Source: Bacteroidota bacterium
GTDB lineage: Bacteria; Bacteroidota; Bacteroidia; Sphingobacteriales; Sphingobacteriaceae
Assembly: GCA_018828585.1 (NCBI GenBank)
Contig: JAHJVW010000119.1
Coordinates: forward strand, 1-54,344
Direction: 5' to 3'
Length of the DNA: 54,344 bases
Below the pieces are notes generated by a model. The model worked only from the letters and a program-made list of their open reading frames with translations, searched no databases and was not told the origin of the DNA. How positions within the stretch are numbered: the stretch's first letter is position 1; each line of letters begins with the position of its first letter. Shown piece by piece: positions 17,893 to 27,078 of this stretch. The translations under genes and the position numbers were made by a program.

Positions 17893-17922
17893 GAAATCCC
17901 GATTCAAAAAGATCGGGATTTC
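17893..17922. terminator. Bidirectional hairpin terminator between convergent genes
   Basis: A perfect 11-bp stem, GAAATCCCGAT (17893-17903) with ATCGGGATTTC (17912-17922), encloses an 8-base loop. It lies between the stop of the YfhO-like gene and the convergent glycosyltransferase gene. AT-rich sequence follows in both directions, though T-runs are short. Confidence 0.65.
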
Positions 17923-17949
17923 TAATTTTATAAGGTTTTCATTTTGAAA

Positions 17950-18711
17950 TTAATCGTTGGTTTTTTGGTTCTTTAACCAGTAAAATCCAAGTTTTACAGC
18001 AATAATTAGGTGATTGAAAATATTTGGAATGAAACCATAATATTTTTTAAAAATCTCGTATCGTTCCATTAAACTTTCTCGATGCTTTTGTTTAGATAGG
18101 CCACCCATTAAATATTTTGCAACATATTGATGCGTGTTAACAATGGTCTTCGCTTTCGATATTGCATCTAATATCCAATCAATATCGGCACTTAATTGAT
18201 ATTTGGGATCGAAAGATTTAGTAATACTTTTCTTGACGTAAATCGCCTGATGACTCACGCTCATACCGTATCTGAAACTGGATAAGGATAATTGATCTGG
18301 TGCCTGATGTCTTCGCCTGCCTTCGCTTTGTAATTGCTCGTTTAGCATTTCAGTTTCGCCATAATAGATATCGGCGAAAGCCAAAGAGTTAAAAACATTT
18401 TCTACGGTATCAGTGGCGAAAATCTCATCACCAGAATTCATAAACAAAACATAATCCCCTTTGGCTAAATCTAACCCTTTGTTCATGGCTTCGTAAATCC
18501 CTTGATCAGGTTCAGAAATTAAAACATCGATTTTGTCATGATATTTCTTCAATATATTTAAAGTTCCATCAGTTGAGGCACCATCAATCACTACATATTC
18601 GATATTTGGATAACTTTGGTTAATCGCCGATTTTACCGTACGTTCAATGTGCTCTACGTTATTGTAAACCACGGTGATGACTGATAATAAAGGTTTAAAC
18701 GTTTGCGCCAT
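17950..18711 (-). CDS. GT2 family glycosyltransferase
   Basis: A 253-residue single-domain GT-A glycosyltransferase. The N terminus LLSVITVVYNNVEHIERTV, the nucleotide-binding IDGASTDGT (about 43-51) and FMNSGDE in the DxD position (near 95) are characteristic of the WcaA/WcaE-type branch. It has no membrane helix and should act at the cytoplasmic face, adding a sugar to a lipid-linked intermediate. It follows the GT4 gene by 2 bp and so is in the same operon. Sugar specificity is not readable. Confidence 0.9.
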   Translation of the reverse strand: MAQTFKPLLSVITVVYNNVEHIERTVKSAINQSYPNIEYVVIDGASTDGTLNILKKYHDKIDVLISEPDQGIYEAMNKGLDLAKGDYVLFMNSGDEIFATDTVENVFNSLAFADIYYGETEMLNEQLQSEGRRRHQAPDQLSLSSFRYGMSVSHQAIYVKKSITKSFDPKYQLSADIDWILDAISKAKTIVNTHQYVAKYLMGGLSKQKHRESLMERYEIFKKYYGFIPNIFNHLIIAVKLGFYWLKNQKTND

Positions 18712-18713
18712 TT

Positions 18714-19976
18714 TTATTGAGATAGAAGATTTTGATAAACCTGAATATGTTGCTGAGCGATATTTTCCTCTGAAAAATTGTCGAGTACTTTAGCTCGAGC
18801 ATTTTTATTTAAAGTCTCCTGATCGGGGTGCTCGTAAATCCATTGAATTCCCCTCATAAAATCCTCCGAATCTTTATACTTAGCCAAGTATCCATTTTTT
18901 TGATGTTCTACCATATCAGGAATTCCACCTGTTGTAAAGGAAATAACGGGTGTACCACAAGCCAAACTTTCCATAACTGTATTGGGCAAGTTGTCATCTA
19001 AAGAAGTAGTTAAAAATGCATCTGCAGCGGCATAAGCTGTAGCAAGTTTTTGATCATCATTGATGGTTCCTAAAAATCTCACAGGAATTTTAAAAGGTGG
19101 TGGCGATTGTGAATCACGATTACCAAAAACAACCAAAGTAGCTTTATTTTTTAATTCGGGATTTTGGTCGATCCATAAATCTAAGGCATCAATTAAATAA
19201 GAGGTTCCTTTATGCGCATCTTTTTTTGAAGGCATAAATCCAGTTAACAAAATGAATTTATCAGGATCTATTTTTAATGATTTTCTAGCTGCTGATTTTT
19301 CAATCGGTTTAAAAACTTCCGTTTCTAAAGTGTTTGGAATTACCTGAACAGCATAGTCTTTTAATAAACCACTTTGCAAAGCAGCTTTTGCCAACCAATT
19401 GCTGGGACTGATAAAATGGGGTTTCATTAGCTCGTAAGCGTGTTGCTTTTTAACCCAAACCCGGTGAGAAACATCATCAGCGCCTGGGTCTTTTAACAAC
19501 GGACAAAAGCCACAATTTCCCTGATAATTTTGACAATCAAAACGAACATGACAACCTCCAGTAAAAGGATTACTGTCATGCATTGTCCAAACTATGGGTT
19601 TATTCAAAGTAGCTAATTTGGCTAAATTCGATGGGTTTAAAAAGCCATGGTTTATCCAATGTAAATGAATAATATCAGCAGCTAAAACTGCAGGATGATG
19701 ATGAATATCCCTACCAAAAAAAGAAAGAGAAAACGGCACTTTTGAATTTTCCTCATATAATCTAGGTAAATAACGCTCCGCTAAAATAGTTGCGGTAGCA
19801 TAAGCTTTACCTGCAAAATTAGGATACAACATTTGTATATCTGGCTTTTTGCCAAACTTCATGTAGGTGTACATTTCGCTGTCCACTCCGGCATTTCGCA
19901 AGGCAGTATTTAAGCGGTAGCTAGCTCTTCCTGCTCCCCCATTTCCGTCGTAAGTATTTAGATGGATTACTTTCAT
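18714..19976 (-). CDS. GT4 family glycosyltransferase with Cys cluster
   Basis: A 420-residue GT-B glycosyltransferase. The N-terminal domain starts MKVIHLNTYDGNGGAGRASY. The C-terminal donor-binding domain has LPNTVMESLACGTPVISF, the GT4 E-x7-E region (near 330-345). A four-cysteine cluster, C142, C148, C155 and C158 (GGCHVRFDCQN then GNCGFCPL), follows the WTMHD motif and could bind metal. This insertion recurs in bacterial capsule/exopolysaccharide GT4 enzymes. It starts the minus-strand pair with the GT2 gene and is divergent from a methyltransferase. Confidence 0.92.
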   Translation of the reverse strand: MKVIHLNTYDGNGGAGRASYRLNTALRNAGVDSEMYTYMKFGKKPDIQMLYPNFAGKAYATATILAERYLPRLYEENSKVPFSLSFFGRDIHHHPAVLAADIIHLHWINHGFLNPSNLAKLATLNKPIVWTMHDSNPFTGGCHVRFDCQNYQGNCGFCPLLKDPGADDVSHRVWVKKQHAYELMKPHFISPSNWLAKAALQSGLLKDYAVQVIPNTLETEVFKPIEKSAARKSLKIDPDKFILLTGFMPSKKDAHKGTSYLIDALDLWIDQNPELKNKATLVVFGNRDSQSPPPFKIPVRFLGTINDDQKLATAYAAADAFLTTSLDDNLPNTVMESLACGTPVISFTTGGIPDMVEHQKNGYLAKYKDSEDFMRGIQWIYEHPDQETLNKNARAKVLDNFSEENIAQQHIQVYQNLLSQ

Positions 19977-20029
19977 CGAAGGTAAAAATACAATTCTTTG
20001 CTTTCTTTTTATTTTCTTTGCTAAAGCTT

Positions 20030-20776
20030 ATGGCAAACGAACTTACAGATAGAACTTTCTGGCAAAAATATTGGGAAAGTAAAAAAGGATTAATTGTTGA
20101 AATTCCAAGAAAATATATTTTTAATGATATTTTCGATCGAGTTTTTTCTGAACAGAAAATTAAATCGGCTATCGAATTAGGTGGGTTTCCTGGTTATTAT
20201 GCAGTTTTCTTAAAAAAGTATTATCAGGCAGAAACCACATTACTCGATTATTTTATTTATCCATCCATCACCAAAGAGTTAGTGCAAAAAAATGGATTGG
20301 CTGAAAATGACTTAACTATTATTGAAGCTGATTTGTTTAATTATCAACCCCAAAAGAAATACGATTTAGTGCTTTCTTGCGGATTAATAGAACATTTTGA
20401 AGACACTCAGTCTATTATCAAAACCCATCTCCAGTTTTTAAATGATGGTGGTAAATTATTGATTACACTTCCAAATTTCACAGGTGTTAACGGTTGGGTA
20501 CAAAAGAATTTCGACTATGCTAACTATGAGAAGCATAATATCAAAAGTATGGACCCACAACTTTTGAAAACCATCGCTACGGAATTGGGACTAAAAGAAG
20601 TGAAAGTTTATTATTACGGAGGTTTTAGTACTTGGTTAGAAAATAAGGAAGAAAAATCGGCTTTTGCCAAATTAACTGTAAAAACTATTTGGTACGCGGG
20701 GAAGGTGATTACTAAGACTTTTAAATTCGAGAGTAAATTATTCTCTCCTTATATCGTATTGGAAGCTAAGAAGTAA
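20030..20776 (+). CDS. Class I SAM-dependent methyltransferase
   Basis: A 248-residue Rossmann methyltransferase. SAM-binding motif I appears as SAIELGGFPGYYAVF (near 46-60), the acidic motif is LLDYFIYPS, and motif IV is YDLVLSCGLIEHFEDT. I start it at the ATG at 20030; a longer reading from TTG at 20018 adds only four residues and has less support. It is the one plus-strand gene inside an otherwise minus-strand polysaccharide locus and converges with the 300-residue glycosyltransferase. It probably methylates a sugar or lipid-linked saccharide; that is inferred from context. Confidence 0.85.
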   Translation: MANELTDRTFWQKYWESKKGLIVEIPRKYIFNDIFDRVFSEQKIKSAIELGGFPGYYAVFLKKYYQAETTLLDYFIYPSITKELVQKNGLAENDLTIIEADLFNYQPQKKYDLVLSCGLIEHFEDTQSIIKTHLQFLNDGGKLLITLPNFTGVNGWVQKNFDYANYEKHNIKSMDPQLLKTIATELGLKEVKVYYYGGFSTWLENKEEKSAFAKLTVKTIWYAGKVITKTFKFESKLFSPYIVLEAKK

Positions 20777-20781
20777 TTTTA

Positions 20782-21684
20782 TTAATTGATTTTCTTTTTA
20801 ATAAACCGGATCATCCTTTGAAGGATATTTCCTTTTCTTCGAGAAAGAAATGTTTTTACCAATTCATAGGCTTTCAAATTCTCTTTGATCTCGTTTGGAA
20901 AATCCTTAATGGCATGTTGATGAATATTTACCGCATAAGTATTCTCCACATTAGAATGGATTCCACTACCATCATGACCAATATTATGAATCAAGGATTT
21001 TGATGGATTTAAGCTTAAGCCACCATTTAAAAATACTGAGGCATACCAACGAATAGCCCATGAATTGTTTTTTCCGGCTTTAAAATCTTTAATCTGTTTC
21101 CAGAAATTCATTTTGCCTTCTATCGAAAAATCCTTGATTTTTTGTGAATCAAATTTTGAAATCAAATCATCAATATCAGGATTGAAATGATCCCATGCTC
21201 TTTTCCAAGTTGCCCATCCCCAACTGTGTACTGCCCTGTAAATAAATGTCTCTGGCAATTCATCGGCCTTGGCTAAAGGATACATGTAAGCGCTGATGTG
21301 CATTAGCTTTTCTTCCTCCTGATATTTATCCAAAGCTTCGTTAAAATATTCTAAAGTATAAGGAGAACTCCGCAAGTCATCTTCAAAAACAATCACTTTT
21401 CCATAGGTTTCTATCAATTCACTTACGCCATTGATGATGGATTGTGCTAAACCTAGATTCTTTTTTTGTTGGATGATTTTAACGTTTTTAAAATCTTCAG
21501 CAGTCTTTATTATTTCTAAAACTTGACTAACATTTTCTTCATCGGAAATGCTTTTTGCTGCGTCAGCGAATATGTATAAACGAGATTCTTCTGCCAAGTA
21601 GTTAGCTTGCAAAAATTTCAATGTCCGTCTGGTATGGTCCGGACGATTATAAACAAAGAGTGCTATTGGAGCCAGTTTTTGCAT
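20782..21684 (-). CDS. GT-A fold glycosyltransferase (GT2-like/nucleotide-diphosphosugar transferase)
   Basis: A 300-residue protein beginning APIALFVYNRPDHTRRTL, a GT-A start. The sequence VIVFEDDL (near 100) supplies the acidic metal-binding motif, and the later WGWATWKRAW segment recurs in this family of bacterial glycosyltransferases. No membrane segments are seen. It overlaps the flippase gene by one base, so it is tightly coupled to export of the same polysaccharide. Confidence 0.85.
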   Translation of the reverse strand: MQKLAPIALFVYNRPDHTRRTLKFLQANYLAEESRLYIFADAAKSISDEENVSQVLEIIKTAEDFKNVKIIQQKKNLGLAQSIINGVSELIETYGKVIVFEDDLRSSPYTLEYFNEALDKYQEEEKLMHISAYMYPLAKADELPETFIYRAVHSWGWATWKRAWDHFNPDIDDLISKFDSQKIKDFSIEGKMNFWKQIKDFKAGKNNSWAIRWYASVFLNGGLSLNPSKSLIHNIGHDGSGIHSNVENTYAVNIHQHAIKDFPNEIKENLKAYELVKTFLSRRKGNILQRMIRFIKKKIN

Positions 21685-23171
21685 TATTTTCTTTTCAATT
21701 TACCTAATATCTGATCTATAAACTCATTTATATCCGGAGATATTTTAAAAGAGTAACTCAATCTTAGATAAAAAAGTGCCATTAAGCCAGAGCGATAGAT
21801 AACATCTACATAGAAATTATACCAGTAAGGCAAGAATATCCCAAACAACAATACAGCTAAAGCAATCAAAATTAATTTGATAAACTTTGCGTTGAAAGGC
21901 TGTAATTTATATTTGAAATTTAGGTAAAACCAATAAGTGAAGTTGAGTGCAAACATGGTGATTGCATACGAAATTGCTGCCCCCATCATCCCTATTTTAG
22001 GGATTAGAATTACGTTTAAGGCTGCACACAAAACTGCGGCAAAAATCAAAATATACATAACCAATCGGTAATGCTTAGAAAAACTGATGATGGCTCCGTT
22101 TAATCCACCAGTAATGTCAAACAAAAAACCTAAACCAATGACTACGAAAACACCATAAAAGTTTGCATACTCTGGTTTATGCAAAAGGAACAATACGTTT
22201 TGCCAGTTGGCAATTAACCCAATAAATAGCAAGCAACCCAAAAAGAACTGAACCAGAGAAGTTTTATGATAGATTTTATTGATTTTCTGTAGGTCTTCAG
22301 TTTTCCAGGCATCAGCGATGATTTGATAAGAAGTGGTATTTAATGCCTTTGCAGGTAGATTAATGACCAATGCCATCCCAAAAAAAGTAACATAATAGCC
22401 TACCATTGCTTCGCTAGAAAATACTTTTAGCAAAACGGTGTCAATGTTTTGGATCATGGCAAAAGAACCGCCAGCCAACATGGAGTATAATCCATAACGC
22501 AATATTTCTGGCGACTTTTCTTTCACTTCTTTAGACACGGGTCCAAAGCGGATAAGATCTAATTTCTTCAGATAAATTAATAAAATCAAAAGAATAAGTG
22601 CATTTGCGCCTAAATACCAATAAACAAATCCTCCATAATCAAATATTTGAAAGAATATAAGAATGATGGCGATACTGGTTAATATTTTTAATAAAACCTC
22701 TCTTAAGAAGGATGGAAAAATATTATGGAAAGTTGTTCGGGCAAAAGTTTCGGCTAGGTTATACCATAGTGTGAAAAGTGAAATGGGAATAATTAAATAG
22801 TAGTATTTGTAAAAGAGAGAGGAGCCTTTATCTTCTGCTTTTAGCTGTTGAATCAACTCCTTTCCTAAAATATAAATGATACTTACGATGATAAATCCAA
22901 CAAGAGTAACCTTAAAAACATACATCGGGAAGCCGCCATGCTTTTTATCTTCCGTTCTGAAAAAGGGAAAATAGCGAGTAATGGCACTGCTAAAACCAAT
23001 AGCCGCTAACTGAGTGAGTAAAAGAGATACGGCTGTTATTAATCCAAAAAAGCCAATTTGTTCAGGTGTTAAAACTCGCTGAAATAAAATAATAAGATTA
23101 AAAAAACCAAGCGCAGTACCAATGTAAAGCGTAATGCTATTAAAGAAGCCTTGTTTTTTTAAGAGATTCAT
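21684..23171 (-). CDS. Wzx-type polysaccharide flippase (MOP superfamily)
   Basis: A 495-residue membrane protein with about 12-14 predicted transmembrane helices. The start GFFNSITLYIGTALGFFNLIIL and the segment LTPEQIGFFGLITAVSLLL, with internal similarity between halves, fit MOP-superfamily lipid-linked oligosaccharide flippases. It would move undecaprenyl-linked glycan units across the inner membrane. No polymerase (Wzy) is recognised next to it, so either the polymerase is elsewhere or the glycan is short. Confidence 0.92.
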   Translation of the reverse strand: MNLLKKQGFFNSITLYIGTALGFFNLIILFQRVLTPEQIGFFGLITAVSLLLTQLAAIGFSSAITRYFPFFRTEDKKHGGFPMYVFKVTLVGFIIVSIIYILGKELIQQLKAEDKGSSLFYKYYYLIIPISLFTLWYNLAETFARTTFHNIFPSFLREVLLKILTSIAIILIFFQIFDYGGFVYWYLGANALILLILLIYLKKLDLIRFGPVSKEVKEKSPEILRYGLYSMLAGGSFAMIQNIDTVLLKVFSSEAMVGYYVTFFGMALVINLPAKALNTTSYQIIADAWKTEDLQKINKIYHKTSLVQFFLGCLLFIGLIANWQNVLFLLHKPEYANFYGVFVVIGLGFLFDITGGLNGAIISFSKHYRLVMYILIFAAVLCAALNVILIPKIGMMGAAISYAITMFALNFTYWFYLNFKYKLQPFNAKFIKLILIALAVLLFGIFLPYWYNFYVDVIYRSGLMALFYLRLSYSFKISPDINEFIDQILGKLKRK

Positions 23172-23174
23172 GCT

Positions 23175-24341
23175 TTAATTGACTAATCGAGCGTATAAAT
23201 TTTGAGGCTCATAGTTTTGAACTACAATTTTAGCGCTTTCTTTTAGTTTGTCTAATTTCTTTTTATCCTGAATTAAATCAAAGATAACAGGATAAAGGTC
23301 ATCCTGATAAGAAATACAAATGGAACTTAAATCCTTCGGAATTGGATAGTCAGCAGGAAAAATGCCTGGTTTGGCTGCTTTAATCAGGTTAAAGATGACA
23401 CCAGTTTCTTTAGTTTCTCCGTACTTACTTTGAGAATTAAGATTCACTTTTAAGTTTCCAAGGATGATATCTGAGCTGAAGAGGCGTTTTTGAAAAACAT
23501 CTTTTGATATGAATTCTTCATTAAAAATCACCTCAATACCAGCCTCATTTAATTGCTTGATTTTTGAAATCAAATGCTTTCCAGAATCAGGAATGAAACC
23601 TAATAAATCAATTGTTAGCTTTCCTTTAAAATCATCAATATGATCAGTTAAAACGAAGAATAAACTATCGTAATCTCTTCGGTGTGTGTCCACCATTCCT
23701 GGGATACAAATTCTTAGCTTCTGATGATTTATAGATAGGTCTTCTGACTCTTGATGAATACAAAACGGGAAGGCAATGATCTTTTTTTTATCAATAAACT
23801 GAGTTAAATAGGTTTTCTGACTTTCGCTGTAAACCAGAATTTGAGATTCACTATTTTTTATTTTATGGATGATTTGATCTCTATAGTCTTGAAGTTTAAA
23901 ATCTTTAAAGAAATATTTAATAGGTAAGTAGAAGTTATCTTTTAAAGATGAGTTTTTGGACGGATTTAAAAGTTTAAAACTTAATAATTTTCTCCTTCTA
24001 GAAAATCCATTATTAAACCAAGTATCCAAATTGTGAACCGTTAGAATAACCTTCGATTTCCAGTCAATAAATGCGAACTCCTTAAAATATGTAGATATAG
24101 TATTGATATGAATACGATCGAAATTAATTTGATTTATGGACGCCAAAAAATCAGCAACACTTTGATCTTTATTTTTTTTTATGATTTGGATATTATCCTC
24201 TTTAAAATGATAGAGTTTTGCCATTTCATCTGTAATAAAAACAGTGATTTGGTTTGATTTTGAAACTGCATAAGTTAACGCCAACGCCTCTACGGCAGTA
24301 TAGTGATTAGCTTCGCAAATTTCAATTAGGGCAATTTTCAA
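23175..24341 (-). CDS. Putative glycosyltransferase, family unassigned
   Basis: A 388-residue cytoplasmic protein. The N terminus MKIALIEICEANHYTAVEALAL and the later KVILTVHNLDTW suggest a GT-B fold. The C-terminal part (AKPGIFPADYPIPKDLSSICISY) resembles a donor-binding lobe, but canonical GT4 residues are not clear. The start is TTG and overlaps the end of the FkbM gene (TTGA). It is 3 bp upstream of the flippase gene. Its role as a glycosyltransferase rests mainly on context. Confidence 0.65.
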   Translation of the reverse strand: MKIALIEICEANHYTAVEALALTYAVSKSNQITVFITDEMAKLYHFKEDNIQIIKKNKDQSVADFLASINQINFDRIHINTISTYFKEFAFIDWKSKVILTVHNLDTWFNNGFSRRRKLLSFKLLNPSKNSSLKDNFYLPIKYFFKDFKLQDYRDQIIHKIKNSESQILVYSESQKTYLTQFIDKKKIIAFPFCIHQESEDLSINHQKLRICIPGMVDTHRRDYDSLFFVLTDHIDDFKGKLTIDLLGFIPDSGKHLISKIKQLNEAGIEVIFNEEFISKDVFQKRLFSSDIILGNLKVNLNSQSKYGETKETGVIFNLIKAAKPGIFPADYPIPKDLSSICISYQDDLYPVIFDLIQDKKKLDKLKESAKIVVQNYEPQNLYARLVN

Positions 24342-25036
24342 TTTAAATTAGCATTAAAGAAAAGAGATTCAGCATATAATATTCTCCCGTCTTTTTTATT
24401 AATGGCCTGTGTTAGGTTTCCTTTAAAGATAAATCCAATTCCAATTAATAATTGATAAATGCCATCAAATAATAATTGATCCTTGTATAACTCTTCAAAA
24501 GAAGTTTCTATTAATATAAAATCAGCTTTTTTAAGTGTTTCTAAGCCACCTTTAATTACCCTATCCTCAAAACCTTGCACATCAATTTTGACCATAAATT
24601 TTCCTTCGATATTTAGTTCTGGAAAAATAGCATCTAATCTTTTAATGCTGATTTTTTCTTTTTCTACAAAATTGGTTCCTGCAAAAACTTCTTTATGCAA
24701 ATCAGCCATGGGTAATAAGGAAGAGCTTGGCGAGTGAGCACTAATATTAATCTCTTGTTCCTCTTCAACTTCACCTAAAGCAAAATTAAATGCTTTAATC
24801 TTTAAGCCTTTCGTATGGATTAAAAGCTCGTCGTAACATTTTTTAATAGGTTCGAATGATACGATGTTTACGTTAGGTAAAATCTCATTTATTCTACTAG
24901 CAAATTGTCCAGTATTTGCACCTATATCTAATACATTTTTAATATTTCTGGTTTGTAACCATAGATTATTTTCTGGGCGAACTAATTTTACAATTAGACC
25001 CATTTTGTAAAGTATATCTTGAACTAATTTTATCAT
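24338..25036 (-). CDS. FkbM family methyltransferase
   Basis: A SAM-dependent methyltransferase of the FkbM type. The SAM motif NVLDIGANTGQFASRI is followed by IVSFEPIKKCYDEL, and MVKIDVQGFEDRVIKGG is the family hallmark. I choose the ATG at 25036 (232 residues). A longer reading from TTG at 25099 would start inside the T-run of the typA terminator and adds a low-complexity leader, so I reject it. It heads the minus-strand polysaccharide operon and probably O-methylates a sugar. Confidence 0.87.
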   Translation of the reverse strand: MIKLVQDILYKMGLIVKLVRPENNLWLQTRNIKNVLDIGANTGQFASRINEILPNVNIVSFEPIKKCYDELLIHTKGLKIKAFNFALGEVEEEQEINISAHSPSSSLLPMADLHKEVFAGTNFVEKEKISIKRLDAIFPELNIEGKFMVKIDVQGFEDRVIKGGLETLKKADFILIETSFEELYKDQLLFDGIYQLLIGIGFIFKGNLTQAINKKDGRILYAESLFFNANLN

Positions 25037-25100
25037 TTTAAGCGATGAATTTTTTATCAAACTTATCAAATTATTGATAGATATTAATTTTAAGAACAAA

Positions 25101-25128
25101 AAAAAGTCCCTCGTTAAAGGGACTTTTT
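25101..25128 (-). terminator. Rho-independent terminator of typA
   Basis: A perfect 10-bp stem, AAAAAGTCCC (25101-25110) with GGGACTTTTT (25119-25128), has an 8-base loop. On the minus strand a long T-run follows (25105-25098). It lies 19 bases after the typA stop and separates typA from the polysaccharide genes. Confidence 0.88.
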
Positions 25129-25146
25129 GTTATAGTTTATTTAAAA

Positions 25147-26958
25147 TTATTGATTGATCAAAGATTTTCCTTTGACCTTACGTTCTTGATCTGTTAAATA
25201 AATTTTACGTAAACGGATACTAGCAGGCGTTACTTCAATATACTCATCAGCTTGTATGTATTCCATACATTCTTCTAAAGAGAATTTAATAGCTGGGGCA
25301 ATACGAACGTTATCATCTGTACCAGAAGCTCTCATGTTGGTTAATTGCTTTCCTTTAGTGATGTTAATCACTAAATCACTATCGCGTATGTGCTCGCCTA
25401 AAACCTGACCTTCGTAAATATCAACACCTGGATCAACAAAGAAACGCCCTCTATCTTGCAATTTGTCAATTGCATAAGCAGTAGTCATCCCTTTATCCAT
25501 AGAAATTAAAACGCCATTACCCCTTCCCGGAATTGGACCTTTCCAAGGCTCGTAAGCTTTGAATCGGTGAGCCATAATAGCTTCTCCGGCAGTAGCAGTT
25601 AAAACATTATTTCTTAACCCAATAATACCCCGAGCAGGAATTTCAAATTCTAAATGTTGTAAATCACCTTTAGGTTCCATTACTAGTAAATCGCCTTTAC
25701 GTTGAGTTACTAATTCAATCACTTTACCGGCAACTTCACCTGGTACATCTACAATTAACGTTTCAACGGGCTCACACTTCACGTCGTCAATTATCTTTAC
25801 AATTACTTGTGGTTGCCCAACTTGTAACTCATAGCCCTCACGACGCATGGTTTCAATCAAAACTGATAAATGGAGGATACCACGTCCGTAAACAAGATAA
25901 GCGTCTGGAGATTCAGTTTCCACCACTTTTAGCGCTAAGTTTTTTTCCATCTCTTTGTATAAACGCTCACGTAAACGCTGAGAGGTTACAAATTTACCTT
26001 CTTTACCAAAGAAAGGAGAGTTATTGATGGTAAACAACATGTTCATTGTTGGCTCATCAATATGGATCACCTCTAATTGCTCTGGATTGTTAAAATCTGC
26101 AATGGTATCGCCAATATCAAAACCTTCGATACCCACTACTGCACAAATATCACCAGAAGAAACTTCAGTAACTTTTACCTTACCTAAGCCCTCGAAAGTA
26201 TATAATTCTTTAATTCTTGATTTTACAATCTTACCATCACGTTTCACTAAAGAAACAGGCATATTCTCTTTAATGGTTCCACGAGCAACTCTACCAATTG
26301 CAATACGACCTACGAAAGAAGAGTAATCTAAGGAGGTGATTTGCATTTGTAAGGTACCTTCTTGTATTGGAGCAGGGGGAATGTTTTCCAAAATAGCATC
26401 CATCAAAGGGAAAATGTTGTCAGTTGGTTTTTGCCAATCTGTACTCATCCAACCTTGTTTAGAAGAACCATAGATTACTTGGAAGTCTAATTGATCTTCT
26501 GTTGCTTCTAAGTTGAAAAACAATTCGAAAATTTGTTCATACACTTCTTCTGGGCGACAGTTTTCTTTATCCACTTTGTTTACCACAACAATTGGCTTTA
26601 GACCTAAAGCCAATGCTTTTTGTGTTACGAAACGAGTTTGGGGCATAGCGCCTTCAAAAGCGTCACAAAGTATCAATACTCCATCAGCCATTTTTAATAC
26701 ACGCTCTACTTCACCACCGAAATCGGCGTGACCTGGCGTATCAATAATGTTGATTTTAACATCTTTATATTGAACAGAAACGTTTTTAGAAACAATGGTA
26801 ATACCACGCTCACGTTCCAAATCGTTATTATCTAATATTAATTCTCCTGTAGATTCGTTATCTCTAAAGATAGAACAAGAGTGGAAAATTTTGGCAACCA
26901 ATGTAGTTTTACCGTGGTCAACGTGAGCGATGATCGCTATATTTCTTATCTTTTGCAT
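25147..26958 (-). CDS. typA: Ribosome-associated translational GTPase TypA/BipA
   Basis: A 603-residue GTPase of the EF-G-like family that binds the ribosome and assists assembly, especially under stress and in the cold. GTP-binding motifs are AHVDHGKTTL (G1, about 10-19), RGITI (G2), DTPGHADF (G3) and VNKVD (G4, near 127). The EF-Tu-like domain II and EF-G-like C-terminal domains follow, ending in the TypA-specific basic tail. Length is normal. It has its own predicted promoter and terminator. Confidence 0.97.
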   Translation of the reverse strand: MQKIRNIAIIAHVDHGKTTLVAKIFHSCSIFRDNESTGELILDNNDLERERGITIVSKNVSVQYKDVKINIIDTPGHADFGGEVERVLKMADGVLILCDAFEGAMPQTRFVTQKALALGLKPIVVVNKVDKENCRPEEVYEQIFELFFNLEATEDQLDFQVIYGSSKQGWMSTDWQKPTDNIFPLMDAILENIPPAPIQEGTLQMQITSLDYSSFVGRIAIGRVARGTIKENMPVSLVKRDGKIVKSRIKELYTFEGLGKVKVTEVSSGDICAVVGIEGFDIGDTIADFNNPEQLEVIHIDEPTMNMLFTINNSPFFGKEGKFVTSQRLRERLYKEMEKNLALKVVETESPDAYLVYGRGILHLSVLIETMRREGYELQVGQPQVIVKIIDDVKCEPVETLIVDVPGEVAGKVIELVTQRKGDLLVMEPKGDLQHLEFEIPARGIIGLRNNVLTATAGEAIMAHRFKAYEPWKGPIPGRGNGVLISMDKGMTTAYAIDKLQDRGRFFVDPGVDIYEGQVLGEHIRDSDLVINITKGKQLTNMRASGTDDNVRIAPAIKFSLEECMEYIQADEYIEVTPASIRLRKIYLTDQERKVKGKSLINQ

Positions 26959-26984
26959 GCAAAAAAGCCTTAAAAAAATTTTTG

Positions 26985-26992
26985 CAAAGGTA
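26985..26992 (-). promoter_or_regulatory. Predicted typA -7 promoter element
   Basis: On the minus strand TACCTTTG matches TAnnTTTG exactly and lies 26 bases before the typA ATG. I do not see a perfect -33 TTTG at the expected spacing. Confidence 0.4.
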
Positions 26993-27063
26993 AGTTTAAT
27001 ATTTGTAAATAAAGCAGTTTGAGTATTTGAAAATGAAATGACTATATTATTAATATATTAAAT

Positions 27064-27071
27064 TAACTTTG
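27064..27071 (+). promoter_or_regulatory. Possible -7 element for the Cys-rich peptide gene
   Basis: TAACTTTG matches TAnnTTTG and ends seven bases before the ATG at 27079, implying a very short leader. No -33 TTTG is seen at 17-23 bases upstream. Confidence 0.35.
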
Positions 27072-27078
27072 AAAAGTT

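Noticed and set aside
20018-20029. TTG start for the methyltransferase gene
   Set aside because: It adds four residues before a clear ATG at 20030.
24483-24737. 84-residue plus-strand ORF
   Set aside because: It is antisense to the FkbM gene, whose protein has clear family motifs; no domain or upstream signal supports the ORF.
24338-25099. Longer FkbM reading starting at TTG 25099
   Set aside because: It begins in the T-run of the typA terminator and adds 21 low-complexity residues; ATG at 25036 fits the family better.
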